52,356 nt of DNA from an uncultured Acetatifactor sp. (GCA_910586835.1 CAJUJU010000022.1:1-52356); one strand, 5' to 3'. Shown: positions 26,950 through 35,943, numbered from the stretch's first letter. The notes: a model not told the origin generated them from the sequence alone. A program made the numbers and translations.

Positions 26950-27648
26950 TTAACGAACCTCCGACTTTCTCAGCCTCTCCTCCACCTTCTTGAAGGCGAT
27001 AGTCAGAAGCTTAATCAGCACATAATAAATCACCGCTGTTCCGAACAGGGGCATAAAGGCGTTCCAGGTAGCGCTCTTGATGAAGTCTCCCGCCTTCTGG
27101 ATATCCATCAGCCCCACATAACCCACAATTGCCGTCTCCTTGATCAAAACAATGAACTCATTGCACAAAGCGGGAAAAATATTTTTCACCGCCTGAGGAA
27201 TCACAATATGTATCATGGTCTGCTGCCCGTTCAGCCCCAGCGACCGCCCGGCCTCCGTCTGTCCCTTATCCACCGACAGGATACCGGCCCGGATAATCTC
27301 CGACACATAGGCTCCGGAATTCACTCCGAAGGCAATTCCCGCAATGATCCATTTTGGAATACCTACCGCGGCAAAAATCACAAAATAAATAAGCATCAGC
27401 TGGGTCACGGACGGCGTTCCCCGGATGATGTCCGTATAGATCCCTCCCAGGGCCCGAAGCAGTTTTTTATTGGAAAGATTGCACAATGCAATCAGAAAGC
27501 CGATCAGTATGCCGATTGCAACGGCTATGAGAGAAACTCTGATCGTCACGCCGATGCCGCTCAGCAGAAGCTGATAACGATCATCTTTAATAAAGCACTT
27601 ATAAAAGTCAGCACCGAATTCGGCAGCCCATTCCCTTAGTCCGGCCAT
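26950..27648 (-). CDS. Amino-acid ABC transporter permease
   Basis: A 232-residue membrane protein of the HisM/GlnP family with about five transmembrane helices. The conserved ABC loop is GQTEAGRSLGLNGQQTMIHIVIPQA, seen here as EAGRSLGL followed by the IVIPQA end, and the N-terminal segment GVTIRVSLIAVAIGILIG is typical. IIRGTPSVTQLMLIYF is the family mark. It is the first gene of the operon. A TATAAT box lies about 65 bp upstream (near 27712) with a poor -35, so an activator may be involved. A single permease gene means it likely works as a homodimer. Confidence 0.94.
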   Translation of the reverse strand: MAGLREWAAEFGADFYKCFIKDDRYQLLLSGIGVTIRVSLIAVAIGILIGFLIALCNLSNKKLLRALGGIYTDIIRGTPSVTQLMLIYFVIFAAVGIPKWIIAGIAFGVNSGAYVSEIIRAGILSVDKGQTEAGRSLGLNGQQTMIHIVIPQAVKNIFPALCNEFIVLIKETAIVGYVGLMDIQKAGDFIKSATWNAFMPLFGTAVIYYVLIKLLTIAFKKVEERLRKSEVR

Positions 27649-27795
27649 TTTTTCTCATCCCTTCATCTGTCCGACTGTGCGCGATCCCTGTCGAATCATC
27701 ATGAATGGGATTATAGCACATCACTTCTGCAAAAGAAAGATGCTATATACATTTTTTTGTATTTTTATTCAAGCAGAAATCTCTTCACAAAATGA

Positions 27796-27824
27796 ATGAC
27801 ATTTTCAGGAAATACTTTTATAAT
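27796..27824 (+). promoter_or_regulatory. Promoter of the FRG-sugar ABC operon
   Basis: ATGACA, a 17-bp spacer and a perfect TATAAT lie 60 bp upstream of the FRG gene start. No further promoter was seen between the FRG gene and the ABC genes. Confidence 0.55.
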
Positions 27825-27884
27825 AGGATCAGGGCTTTTGCCACCATAATCATAATGAAAAAGACAGCGGAAAGGATAGAGACT

Positions 27885-28634
27885 ATGCTGACTCAGAAGA
27901 TTCATACCATTGACGAGCTGCTGCAGTTTATGAATGGTCTGTATGAAAAACACGGCGCAAGGCTATGGTATCGCGGCGAGGAAAACGCCGCCCTGACTCT
28001 GGTTCCTTCTATTCAGAGAAGCAGACGCCGTCTGGACGTGGAGCGGTACATCACAAACGACTTTTACATCCGCGCCAGACAGATTCTGGATAACCCTCCC
28101 GCCAAGCACAACTATGCCGCCTGGGTGTCCCTGATGCAGCATTACGGTCTCCCTACGAGAATGCTGGACTGGAGCGAATCTCCGCTCATCGCCGCCTTCT
28201 TCGCCACCGAGACCTACCGGACAACCCCGGAAACGGATGCGGGCGTGTGGGTTCTGGCTCCGCATCTTTTGAATGAAAAAGAGGGCTTCGGCCGCTGCAT
28301 CTATCCCATCGACGCCGACACCACCCAGGAAATGCTGCTGCCCGCCTTCAAGCACAACCACCACAATCCCGAGCTGGTGGATCGGATTCTGGCCTGCAGT
28401 TCCACGGAAAACAACCTGCGAATGTATTCCCAGCATTCCAATTTCACCGTCCACAACTCCCTGCAGCGGCTGGAGGAAATCTGCGACGAAAATATGCTCT
28501 ACAAGATTATCATCCCCTGCGACAGGAAAAAGTACTTTATTGACAGTCTGCGGGTATTTGGCATCACGGAGGGCTCCGTCTATCCGGACCTGGATCACAT
28601 CTCCAGCGACCTGCGGGACTCCTACGGTATATAG
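27885..28634 (+). CDS. FRG-domain protein
   Basis: A 249-residue soluble protein. The FRG domain is clear: LWYRGEENAALTLVPSIQR near residues 27-45 (YRG in place of FRG), then HYGLPTRMLDWSESPLIAAFFA (here cited by its parts HYGLPTRMLDW and PLIAAFFA), and a C-terminal IPCDRKKYFIDSLRVFGI. FRG domains occur in phage, toxin and defence settings and in stand-alone proteins; no activity is established for this type. ATG 27885 was chosen because AAGGATAGAG lies upstream, whereas an ATG 30 bp earlier has none. It heads an operon: the sugar ABC ATPase starts 18 bp after its stop. Confidence 0.85.
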   Translation: MLTQKIHTIDELLQFMNGLYEKHGARLWYRGEENAALTLVPSIQRSRRRLDVERYITNDFYIRARQILDNPPAKHNYAAWVSLMQHYGLPTRMLDWSESPLIAAFFATETYRTTPETDAGVWVLAPHLLNEKEGFGRCIYPIDADTTQEMLLPAFKHNHHNPELVDRILACSSTENNLRMYSQHSNFTVHNSLQRLEEICDENMLYKIIIPCDRKKYFIDSLRVFGITEGSVYPDLDHISSDLRDSYGI

Positions 28635-28652
28635 AAAAGAGGGAGAGACACC

Positions 28653-29744
28653 ATGAAAATCACATTGCAGAACCTGACAAAAAAATTTCCCGCCCGGGGC
28701 AAGAAGGAGCGGGGAGAAGTCGTCGCCGTCAACGATTTCAACTTTGAGATTCCGGACGGGGAGCTGGTGGGTCTGCTGGGCCCCTCGGGCTGCGGCAAGA
28801 GCACCACGCTGAATCTGATCTGCGGCCTTCTGAAGCCCACCGCCGGAAAAATTTTCTTCGGGGAGGACGACGTCACCGGACTGCCCCCCGAAAACAGAGG
28901 CGTAGGGCTGGTCTTTCAAAGCTATGCCCTCTACCCTCACCTGACCGTCGAACAGAACATCCGGTTCCCGCTGGAAAACCTGAAGGGTCCGGATAAGCTC
29001 TCCAAGGAAAAAATGCGCGAGAAGGTTTACGAAGCGGCAAAACTGGTTCAGATCGAAGGACTGATGGAGCGCAGGCCCGGAGAGCTCTCCGGGGGACAGC
29101 AGCAGCGCGTGGCCATCGCCAGGGCACTGGTCAAGATGCCCCGGGTTCTTCTGCTGGACGAACCCCTCTCCAACCTGGATGCCCGCCTGCGGCTCCAGAC
29201 CAGAGAGGAGATCCGGCGGATCCAGAAGGAAACCGGCATCACCACCGTCTTTGTAACCCATGACCAGGACGAAGCCATGAGCATCTCCGACCGGATCGTG
29301 GTCATGAAGGACGGCGTGGTACAGCAGATCGGCAAGCCCCAGGAGGTCTACGACAACCCGGTGAACCTCTTTGTGGCAAAGTTTCTGGGCACCCCTCCCA
29401 TCAATGTCTTTGAGGGCAGCGTCAAAAACGGCAGGCTCATCATCGGCGGGGACGCCGTCCTGGATACTCCGCAGGTTCCGGACTGCCGCGTAACCGCCGC
29501 CGTCCGGCCCGAGGGCTTCCTGCTGCAGGAGGACGGCCCCCTGCAATGTAACTTAAGCCGCCTGGAGGTAATGGGGCGGGATGTCAGCGTAGTCTCTGCC
29601 CACCCCTGCTGTGAAAATGCCGCCATCCGGTCTATCATAAGCGCGGAAAACCAGGTGGATCTTTCCTCTCCCACCGTCCGCTTTGCCCTGAAGCCCACAA
29701 AGACCTTCCTCTTTCACCAAGAGACCGGCGAGCGCATTCGCTGA
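28653..29744 (+). CDS. Sugar ABC importer ATP-binding protein (MsmK/UgpC type)
   Basis: A 363-residue cytoplasmic ATPase. Walker A is GPSGCGKST, the Q-loop VFQSYALYPHLTV, the signature LSGGQQQR, Walker B LLLDEPLSNLD and the switch VTHDQDEAMS. The C-terminal 120 residues form the TOBE/OB regulatory domain (VFEGSVKNGRLIIGG, then VRPEGFLL), although its last part is less conserved than in MsmK. The gene is dedicated to this operon, while many Gram-positives share one MsmK among several importers. GGGAGAGAC precedes the start. The next gene begins 11 bp downstream. Confidence 0.95.
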   Translation: MKITLQNLTKKFPARGKKERGEVVAVNDFNFEIPDGELVGLLGPSGCGKSTTLNLICGLLKPTAGKIFFGEDDVTGLPPENRGVGLVFQSYALYPHLTVEQNIRFPLENLKGPDKLSKEKMREKVYEAAKLVQIEGLMERRPGELSGGQQQRVAIARALVKMPRVLLLDEPLSNLDARLRLQTREEIRRIQKETGITTVFVTHDQDEAMSISDRIVVMKDGVVQQIGKPQEVYDNPVNLFVAKFLGTPPINVFEGSVKNGRLIIGGDAVLDTPQVPDCRVTAAVRPEGFLLQEDGPLQCNLSRLEVMGRDVSVVSAHPCCENAAIRSIISAENQVDLSSPTVRFALKPTKTFLFHQETGERIR

Positions 29745-29755
29745 AAGGAGCAGTC

Positions 29756-30646
29756 ATGGAAAAAAACAATCAAAAGGGCTGGCTTTACCTGATACCGGCC
29801 TTCCTTTTTCTGGGCGCCTTCATGATCTATCCCCTGGTGGACGTATTCGTCTACTCTTTTGAGGAGGGCTACAACTCCGCGTCCCAGACCTTCTTCGGCG
29901 TGGGTTCCTATAATTATTCCTATGTCCTCCACGACCCCTATTTTCTGCAGGCGGTAAAAAACACCTTCCTTCTGGTGATTATCACGGTGCCCCTTTCCAC
30001 CGGGCTTGCCCTCCTGATTTCCGTGGGCTTAAGCTCCATCCGTCCCCTGCGGGATCTGTTTCAGACCATCTATTTCCTGCCCTATGTCACAAACACCCTG
30101 GCAGTGGGTCTTGTCTTCATGATTCTGTTTAAGAAGACAGCCTACTCCGACGGACTGATTAACCTGCTCATCAACGCCTTCGGCGGAAGCAGCGTGGACT
30201 TCATCGACGGCCCCTACTGGGCGAAGATGTTCGTCCTGTGTTTCTACACCATATGGGTGGTCATGCCCTTTAAAATCCTGATTTTGACCAGCGCACTGGC
30301 CTCCGTGAACCAGGTCTACTACAACGCGGCGCGGGTGGACGGAACCTCCCGGTTCCGGATTTTCCGCCGGATCACGGTTCCCATGATCTCGCCCATGATT
30401 TTTTATCTGGTCATCACCGGCTTCATCGGCGCCTTCAAGGCCTACAGCGACGCCGTTGCTCTGTTCGGCACCGACTTGAACGCCGCGGAAATGAATACCA
30501 TTGTGGGCTATGTCTACGACATGCTCTACGGCGACAGCGGCGGCTATCCCTCCTATGCTTCGTCGGCCGCCATCATCCTGTTTGCCATTGTGCTGACCAT
30601 CACCTGCATCAATCTGCTGGTGAGCAGAAAGCACGTTCATTATTAA
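29756..30646 (+). CDS. Sugar ABC importer permease 1 (MalF/UgpA type)
   Basis: A 296-residue membrane protein with six predicted helices, beginning WLYLIPAFLFLGAFMIYPLV. The conserved cytoplasmic EAA-type loop that contacts the ATPase is YYNAARVDGTSRFRIFRRIT. It pairs with the following gene product to form the heterodimeric channel. A good ribosome binding site (AAAGGAG) lies upstream. The substrate cannot be read from the sequence; neighbours suggest an oligosaccharide. Confidence 0.95.
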   Translation: MEKNNQKGWLYLIPAFLFLGAFMIYPLVDVFVYSFEEGYNSASQTFFGVGSYNYSYVLHDPYFLQAVKNTFLLVIITVPLSTGLALLISVGLSSIRPLRDLFQTIYFLPYVTNTLAVGLVFMILFKKTAYSDGLINLLINAFGGSSVDFIDGPYWAKMFVLCFYTIWVVMPFKILILTSALASVNQVYYNAARVDGTSRFRIFRRITVPMISPMIFYLVITGFIGAFKAYSDAVALFGTDLNAAEMNTIVGYVYDMLYGDSGGYPSYASSAAIILFAIVLTITCINLLVSRKHVHY

Positions 30647-30662
30647 AGGGAGGACATATAAA

Positions 30663-31538
30663 ATGAGTAATACTCCTGACTATGAAAAAATAGAAAAATC
30701 CGCATGCCGGCGCAGAACGACGGGAAACATCATCCTGTACTTTCTGCTGACGCTCTGGGCCCTGGTGGTTCTCTTCCCCTTTTACTGGATGATTCTGACC
30801 TCCGTGAAGAGCTACGGCTCCTACAACGCGGAGCGCATACCGGCGTTCTTCACCCTGTCTCCCACCCTGCAGAATTATGCGGACGCCTTCACCACCGTGT
30901 CCCTGGGACGATATCTGGCAAACACCCTGCTCTTCACCCTGGTCACCACCGCCGTCATGCTGGCCGTCATCACCCTGGCCGCCTTCGCTTTCGCCAGACT
31001 GCAATTCAGGGGGCGGGATCTTGTCTTTACCCTCTTTCTGTCCCTGATGATGATTCCAAATGAGCTGGTGGTCATCACCAATTTTGCCACCGTCACCAAC
31101 CTGGGGCTGCGCAACACCTTCACCGGACTGATTCTGCCCTCGGTGACCTCCGTATTCTATATCTACCTGCTGCGGGAAAATTTTGCCCAGATTCCCGACG
31201 AGCTTTATTACGCCGCAAAGGTGGACGGCACCTCGGATCTGCGGTACTTGCGAAGGGTGATGATCCCCATCTGCAAACCCACCCTCATCACCATCGTGAT
31301 CCTGAAGGTCATCGAATGCTGGAACTCCTATGTGTGGCCCAGGCTCATCACCGACGACCCGGATTATTTCCTGGTGTCAAACGGGATTCAGGAAATCCGG
31401 GAAAACGGCTTCGGGCGGGAAAACATCCCCGCCATGATGGCCGCCGTAGTGGTCATCTCCCTGCCCCTGATCGTCCTGTTTTTGATCTTCCGCAAAAAAA
31501 TCATGGCCGGTGTGGCGAGAGGAGGTACAAAGGGATGA
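30663..31538 (+). CDS. Sugar ABC importer permease 2 (MalG/UgpE type)
   Basis: A 291-residue membrane protein of six helices with a hydrophilic N-terminal tail. PFYWMILTSVK near residue 40 and the EAA-type loop YYAAKVDGTSDLRYLRRVMI are family marks. It ends in TGA at 31538, four bases of which overlap the ATG of the binding protein gene (ATGA), so translation is coupled. GGGAGG precedes the start. Confidence 0.95.
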   Translation: MSNTPDYEKIEKSACRRRTTGNIILYFLLTLWALVVLFPFYWMILTSVKSYGSYNAERIPAFFTLSPTLQNYADAFTTVSLGRYLANTLLFTLVTTAVMLAVITLAAFAFARLQFRGRDLVFTLFLSLMMIPNELVVITNFATVTNLGLRNTFTGLILPSVTSVFYIYLLRENFAQIPDELYYAAKVDGTSDLRYLRRVMIPICKPTLITIVILKVIECWNSYVWPRLITDDPDYFLVSNGIQEIRENGFGRENIPAMMAAVVVISLPLIVLFLIFRKKIMAGVARGGTKG

Positions 31539-33145
31539 GACCGATGCGAAAAGCCATAACACTTCTGCTACTTGCGGCAGGCTGCCTGTTATCCCTTGCC
31601 GGATGCCACGGCTCCAGAGGACTGGATGCCTTTGCCATTCCGGAAGCCTTTGACACAACAAGGGAATACCAGATCACCTTCTGGGCCAAGAACGATACCA
31701 ACAAGGCCCAGACCGACATCTACAAAAAAGCCATCGCGGACTTTGAGAGTCTGTATCCCAACATTACGGTAAATCTTAGGCTTTACACGGACTACGGCAG
31801 GATCTACAACGATGTCATCACCAACATCGCCACCGGCACCACCCCCAACGTGTGCATCACCTACCCGGATCACATCGCCACCTACCTGACGGGCATCAAC
31901 ACGGTGGTGCCCCTGGAAGGGCTGTTTGCGGACGAAAAATACGGGTTGGGCGGAAGCGATGTCCGGTTTGACGGGCCTGCCCGGGAGGAGATTATTCCAC
32001 AGTTTCTGGAGGAGTGCGCCTTTCAGGAGCACTACTACGCCCTTCCCTTCATGCGCTCCACCGAAGCCTGCTACATCAACAAAACCTATGTGGAAAAGCT
32101 GGGCTATTCCCTGCCGGAAGTCCTCACCTGGGATTTCGTCTGGGAGGTCTCCGAGGCCGCCATGGAACAGGACAGCCAGGGCAATTACCTGGTCAACGGC
32201 CAGCAGGTTCTGATCCCCTTTATCTACAAGTCAACCGACAATATGATGATCCAGCTGCTGCGGCAGCAGAACGCCGGCTACTCCACCGACGCAGGAGAAA
32301 TCCTGATTTTCAACGACACTGCCGCCGCTCTTCTGTACACCATAGCGGAGCACGCAGAGACCGGCGCCTTTTCCACCTTCAAAATCTCCAGCTATCCCGC
32401 CAACTTCCTCAACGCGGGACAGTGCATCTTCGCCGTTGACTCCACCGCCGGGGCCACCTGGATGGGAACCCACGCTCCCCTTCTGGATATCAGCGCGGAA
32501 GCCCTTGTGGAGTTTGAGACCGAGGTAAGGCCGGTTCCCCAGACCGATCCGGAAAACCCCGTCATGATCTCCCAGGGACCCTCCGTATGCATTTTCAACA
32601 AAGCGGATCCCCAGGAGGTTCTGGCTTCCTGGCTCTTTACCCAGTACCTGCTGACAAATGACGTACAGATCGCCTATGCGGAGACAGAAGGGTACGTCCC
32701 CGTGACCTCCAAGGCACAGGACAGCGCGGAATATCAGGACTACTTGTCCAGGGGCGGCGAGGACAATCAGCTTCACTACGACGTGAAGCTCAAGGCCTCC
32801 CGGCTGCTTCTGGAACACACGGATCATACCTTTGTGACTCCCGTATTCAACGGCTCCGCCTCCCTGCGGGACGCAGCCGGACAGCTCATTGAAAACGTGA
32901 CCAAATCCGTTCGCAGAAAGGAGACCATCGACGACGCCTACCTGGAAAACCTGTTTCACGACGTGTCCGCCCTGTACCGTCTGGATCAGAACCGGGGAGG
33001 GGCCATGGAGCGCGCAGACCTTGGAAAACTTCCCCGGACTGCCGTGCTTCTTCTGGCGGCTCTTGGCGTCACCTGGGCGGTTATTATTCTATATGTAGGT
33101 CTTGAGACCCTAAAAACACGAAAAACCCGTCATAATACCCATTGA
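31535..33145 (+). CDS. Sugar ABC substrate-binding lipoprotein with C-terminal membrane helix
   Basis: A 536-residue family 1 solute-binding protein. The N-terminal signal has lipobox LAGC with Cys24. ITFWAKNDTNKAQTDIYKKA, AIADFESLYPNITVNL and IATGTTPNVCITYPDH are typical of sugar receptors. It is about 100 residues longer than usual. The last 35 residues are odd: a hydrophobic segment at about 502-521 is followed by a basic tail (LKTRKTRHNTH), as in a membrane anchor, so the mature protein would be fixed at both ends. It is the last gene of the operon, yet receptor genes more often come first. The ATG at 31535 overlaps the permease stop and has GGAGG upstream; ATG 31544 is an alternative. 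Confidence 0.9.
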   Translation: MRPMRKAITLLLLAAGCLLSLAGCHGSRGLDAFAIPEAFDTTREYQITFWAKNDTNKAQTDIYKKAIADFESLYPNITVNLRLYTDYGRIYNDVITNIATGTTPNVCITYPDHIATYLTGINTVVPLEGLFADEKYGLGGSDVRFDGPAREEIIPQFLEECAFQEHYYALPFMRSTEACYINKTYVEKLGYSLPEVLTWDFVWEVSEAAMEQDSQGNYLVNGQQVLIPFIYKSTDNMMIQLLRQQNAGYSTDAGEILIFNDTAAALLYTIAEHAETGAFSTFKISSYPANFLNAGQCIFAVDSTAGATWMGTHAPLLDISAEALVEFETEVRPVPQTDPENPVMISQGPSVCIFNKADPQEVLASWLFTQYLLTNDVQIAYAETEGYVPVTSKAQDSAEYQDYLSRGGEDNQLHYDVKLKASRLLLEHTDHTFVTPVFNGSASLRDAAGQLIENVTKSVRRKETIDDAYLENLFHDVSALYRLDQNRGGAMERADLGKLPRTAVLLLAALGVTWAVIILYVGLETLKTRKTRHNTH

Positions 33146-33169
33146 TTTCCTGCCATTTTTATGTATAAT
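33142..33169 (+). promoter_or_regulatory. Promoter of the lipoprotein gene
   Basis: TTGATT, a 16-bp spacer and TATAAT preceded by TG. The -35 hexamer overlaps the stop codon of the preceding binding-protein gene. Confidence 0.6.
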
Positions 33170-33217
33170 AGACCTTGTTTCCTGTTAACCAATCTTACAA
33201 TAAAAGAGGAGAACATT

Positions 33218-33934
33218 ATGAAAAAATTATTTGCTTTATCCCTGGCTCTTATGCTTACCCTTTCCCTTGCGGCCTGCGGCGACAGCGACAAGAAGTCCGA
33301 GGGCGTCATGACCCATGCGGAGTATGTGGCTGCAGAGCTCAACAGCCAGGTGACTGTCGAGACCTATGTACAGGCAAAGCAGTCCTGGTGGGAAAATCAG
33401 GCTACCCTGTACACCCAGGACAAGGAGGGCGCATACTTTATCTATAACATGCCCTGCACCGAGGAAGAATACGCAAAGCTAGTTCCCGGCACAAAGATCA
33501 AGGTGACCGGCTACAAGGCAGAGTGGTCCGGCGAGGTGGAGATCATCGACGTGGAATCCTTTGAAATCCAGAGCGGCAGCTACATCGCTGAGGCGTTTGA
33601 CGCCACCTCTCTGCTCGGCACAGACGACCTGATCAAGCACCAGAACGAGTTCGTATCCTTCAAGGGTATGACCGTGGAAGCCGCAGACGACAGCGGCGCA
33701 GCATTCCTCTACAACTGGGACGGCTCCGGTGAGGACGGAAGCGATCTGTACTTCAACGTTTCCCTCAACGGCCAGACCTACTCCTTCGTTGTAGAATCCT
33801 ATCTCTGCGATAACACCACCGAAGTTTACGCGGCAGTCAAGAATCTGAAGGTTGGCGATGTGGTAGACATGGAGGGCTTCCTGTACTGGTACAACGGTGC
33901 AAATCCCCACATCACATCCATCACCGTAAAATAA
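33218..33934 (+). CDS. Hypothetical lipoprotein, OB-fold-like
   Basis: A 238-residue exported lipoprotein: lipobox LAAC, Cys20. The mature part is acidic and beta-rich. One half (about 45-125) reads VTVETYVQAKQSWWENQ, then GAYFIYNMPC and GTKIKVTGYKAEWSGEVEI, which resembles OB-fold/nucleic-acid-binding-like extracytoplasmic modules. The second half (130-238) repeats the pattern with NEFVSFKGMTVEA, GSDLYFNVSLNG and VGDVVDMEGFLYWYNG, so it seems to be a duplicated domain. Function is unknown. It has its own promoter and is closed by a strong terminator, so it is a single-gene unit. ATG 33218 has AGAGGAG upstream. Confidence 0.8.
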   Translation: MKKLFALSLALMLTLSLAACGDSDKKSEGVMTHAEYVAAELNSQVTVETYVQAKQSWWENQATLYTQDKEGAYFIYNMPCTEEEYAKLVPGTKIKVTGYKAEWSGEVEIIDVESFEIQSGSYIAEAFDATSLLGTDDLIKHQNEFVSFKGMTVEAADDSGAAFLYNWDGSGEDGSDLYFNVSLNGQTYSFVVESYLCDNTTEVYAAVKNLKVGDVVDMEGFLYWYNGANPHITSITVK

Positions 33935-33973
33935 CGGGCACAGCCAAACTACATAAAGCGGAATACCTCCGTC

Positions 33974-34000
33974 AAAAAAGCGAACATAGTTCGCTTTTTT
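33974..34000. terminator. Strong rho-independent terminator
   Basis: A perfect 12-bp stem (33974-33985 with 33989-34000), a 3-base loop and seven T residues, 40 bp after the lipoprotein stop. A-rich on the other side, so it may work in both directions. Confidence 0.9.
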
Positions 34001-34002
34001 TG

Positions 34003-34014
34003 ATTCCCGGGAAT
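34003..34014. promoter_or_regulatory. 12-bp perfect palindrome upstream of the chemoreceptor promoter
   Basis: attcccgggaat is fully self-complementary and lies between the terminator and the chemoreceptor -35 hexamer. It is a candidate operator; no regulator can be named. Confidence 0.3.
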
Positions 34015-34020
34015 TAAATA

Positions 34021-34048
34021 TTGCTTTTTTGCCCAAAAGTACTATAAT
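34021..34048 (+). promoter_or_regulatory. Promoter of the chemoreceptor gene
   Basis: TTGCTT, a 16-bp spacer and TATAAT, with a 120-bp leader to the start codon. It is of housekeeping type; no flagellar sigma-28 motif was seen. Confidence 0.5.
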
Positions 34049-34170
34049 GGAAATATAACCGTTCATCACTATCCTGATATACTGGATCCGTTACACAGAA
34101 CATTGGAACAATCGTTTTCCTGTCTGAAAGGCTCCTGCATCGGGTAGCCGCAGAGAGGAGACCATCGTTC

Positions 34171-35871
34171 ATGAATCAAAAGAAGGGCATCGAAAAAAAA
34201 ATCATTTATTCCTTTTACAAAGTGTCCGCAATCACAGCAATCGCCGCAATCCTGGGGCTGATATCCCTGATTGTCATTTCCAACAGATATGCCTATGCGC
34301 TGAAAAATTTCGGCTTTGCACAGGGTGACATCGGAAAAGCCATGTTTGAGTTTGCCGATCTCAGATCCTCCCTTCGGGCCGCCATCGGATACGACGACGC
34401 GGACGCCATCGCTGAAGTGGTGGCACAGCACAACGAGGGCAAGATCCTGTTTCAGGAATATTTTGCAAAGGTAGAAGACACCATTGTGTCGGAGGACGGA
34501 AGAAAAACCTACAACGCCATCAAATCAGAGCTGAATACATATTGGGCCCTTGATACGCAGATCATGGAGCTGGGCGCCACAACGGACAGAGAGCTCTGCA
34601 GACAGGCTCAGGAGATTGCACTCAACGATCTGGCGCCGGTTTATAACAATATTTATGCCCAGCTGCAGGAACTTCTGGATGTAAAAGTAGATCAGGGCAA
34701 CATTCTGTCTGTTGTGCTGATCACGGCGCAGGTGGTCATGGCCGTCATTGTTGCGGCTGTGATCGTAACGGCAATGATCCTGTCCTCCCGATCCGGGAAA
34801 AAAATTGCCTCCGGAATTGCCGGCCCTCTGCGGGATCTCGGCGTAAGGCTCAAGTCCTTTGCACAGGGCGACCTCTCCTCTCCCTTCCCGACGGTTCACA
34901 CCGGTGATGAGGTTGAATCCATAAGAGACGACTCCGTTGAGATGGCAGAGCACCTGAACTCCATCATCACCGATATCGGCGAGGTACTGGGAGAGATGGC
35001 AAACGGAAATTATGCGGTGAGATCCAAAGCCTCCGAGAAATATTCTGGAGACTTCCAGAAGCTGTACGCTTCCATGCGCGGACTGAGAAACCAGATGGCA
35101 GAGACCCTTCGGGCAATCGGTGAGGCATCCCACCAGGTATCCTTCGGCTCCGGCGACCTGGCGAAGGCTTCCCAGACCCTGGCGGAAGGCGCTACGGATC
35201 AGGCCGGTGCAGTGGAGGAGCTCCACGCCACCATCTCCGATATTACCAACACCATGGAAAGGAGCGCCGGCAGTGCGGATGAATCCTACCTGAAGGCACA
35301 GCAGTATGCCGACGCCGCAGACGGCAGCCTGGAAGAAATGAACACCATGATGCAGGCCATGGAGCGAATCAATGAGGCATCCACCAAAATCGGAAACATT
35401 ATCTCCGAGATTGAATCCATTGCGGCACAGACAAACCTTCTGTCTCTGAACGCATCCATAGAGGCGGCCAGGGCAGGCGAATCCGGCCGGGGCTTTGCGG
35501 TTGTGGCAGATCAGATCAGAGAGCTTGCAAACCAGAGCGCCCAAGCTGCAGTGAACAGCCGGGAGCTAATCGAAAGTTCCATCAGAGAGGTTTCGGACGG
35601 AAACCGTGCTGCGGAACATGCTGCGGACTCCATTAAATCCGTGGTGGAAGGAATCAAGACAATCGCGGAATTTTCCAAAAATCTGAAGATTATGGTGGAG
35701 GGACAGTCCGATGCCATCCATCAGGCAGAGACAGGCGTCAACCAGATTTCCGAGGTTGTGCAGAATACCGCGGCCACTGCAGAGGAAGCCTATGCCACCA
35801 GCGAACAGCTCTCCGCACAGGCCAACATACTGGATCAGCTTGTAGGACGTTTTCAACTGGCAAAGAAATAA
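34171..35871 (+). CDS. Methyl-accepting chemotaxis protein
   Basis: A 566-residue transmembrane receptor. TM1 (about 14-37) and TM2 (about 178-203) flank a helical extracellular sensor of the four-helix-bundle type, rich in acidic residues. A HAMP domain follows (GPLRDLGVRLKSFAQGDLSS). The signalling domain (about 300-566) has the highly conserved tip IAAQTNLLSLNASIEAARAG with GRGFAVVADQIRELA. It would signal through CheA/CheW to flagella, but no chemotaxis or flagellar gene is in the window. GAGAGGAG lies upstream of the ATG. There is no C-terminal CheR-binding pentapeptide. It is flanked by strong terminators and is thus monocistronic. Confidence 0.95.
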   Translation: MNQKKGIEKKIIYSFYKVSAITAIAAILGLISLIVISNRYAYALKNFGFAQGDIGKAMFEFADLRSSLRAAIGYDDADAIAEVVAQHNEGKILFQEYFAKVEDTIVSEDGRKTYNAIKSELNTYWALDTQIMELGATTDRELCRQAQEIALNDLAPVYNNIYAQLQELLDVKVDQGNILSVVLITAQVVMAVIVAAVIVTAMILSSRSGKKIASGIAGPLRDLGVRLKSFAQGDLSSPFPTVHTGDEVESIRDDSVEMAEHLNSIITDIGEVLGEMANGNYAVRSKASEKYSGDFQKLYASMRGLRNQMAETLRAIGEASHQVSFGSGDLAKASQTLAEGATDQAGAVEELHATISDITNTMERSAGSADESYLKAQQYADAADGSLEEMNTMMQAMERINEASTKIGNIISEIESIAAQTNLLSLNASIEAARAGESGRGFAVVADQIRELANQSAQAAVNSRELIESSIREVSDGNRAAEHAADSIKSVVEGIKTIAEFSKNLKIMVEGQSDAIHQAETGVNQISEVVQNTAATAEEAYATSEQLSAQANILDQLVGRFQLAKK

Positions 35872-35884
35872 AAATTTCCCATAG

Positions 35885-35929
35885 AAAAAACAGCTCCGCA
35901 GTGCCTTTCCCGGCCCGGAGCTGTTTTTT
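35885..35929. terminator. Bidirectional terminator between chemoreceptor and GH43
   Basis: Perfect 14-bp arms 35885-35898 and 35916-35929 with A6 and T6 tails, placed between two convergent genes. Confidence 0.9.
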
Positions 35930-35943
35930 ATTTGAATGGTACT

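Noticed and set aside
27963..29546. A minus-strand frame of 527 residues opposite the FRG and MsmK-type genes
   Set aside because: It is antisense to two clear genes and shows no domain.
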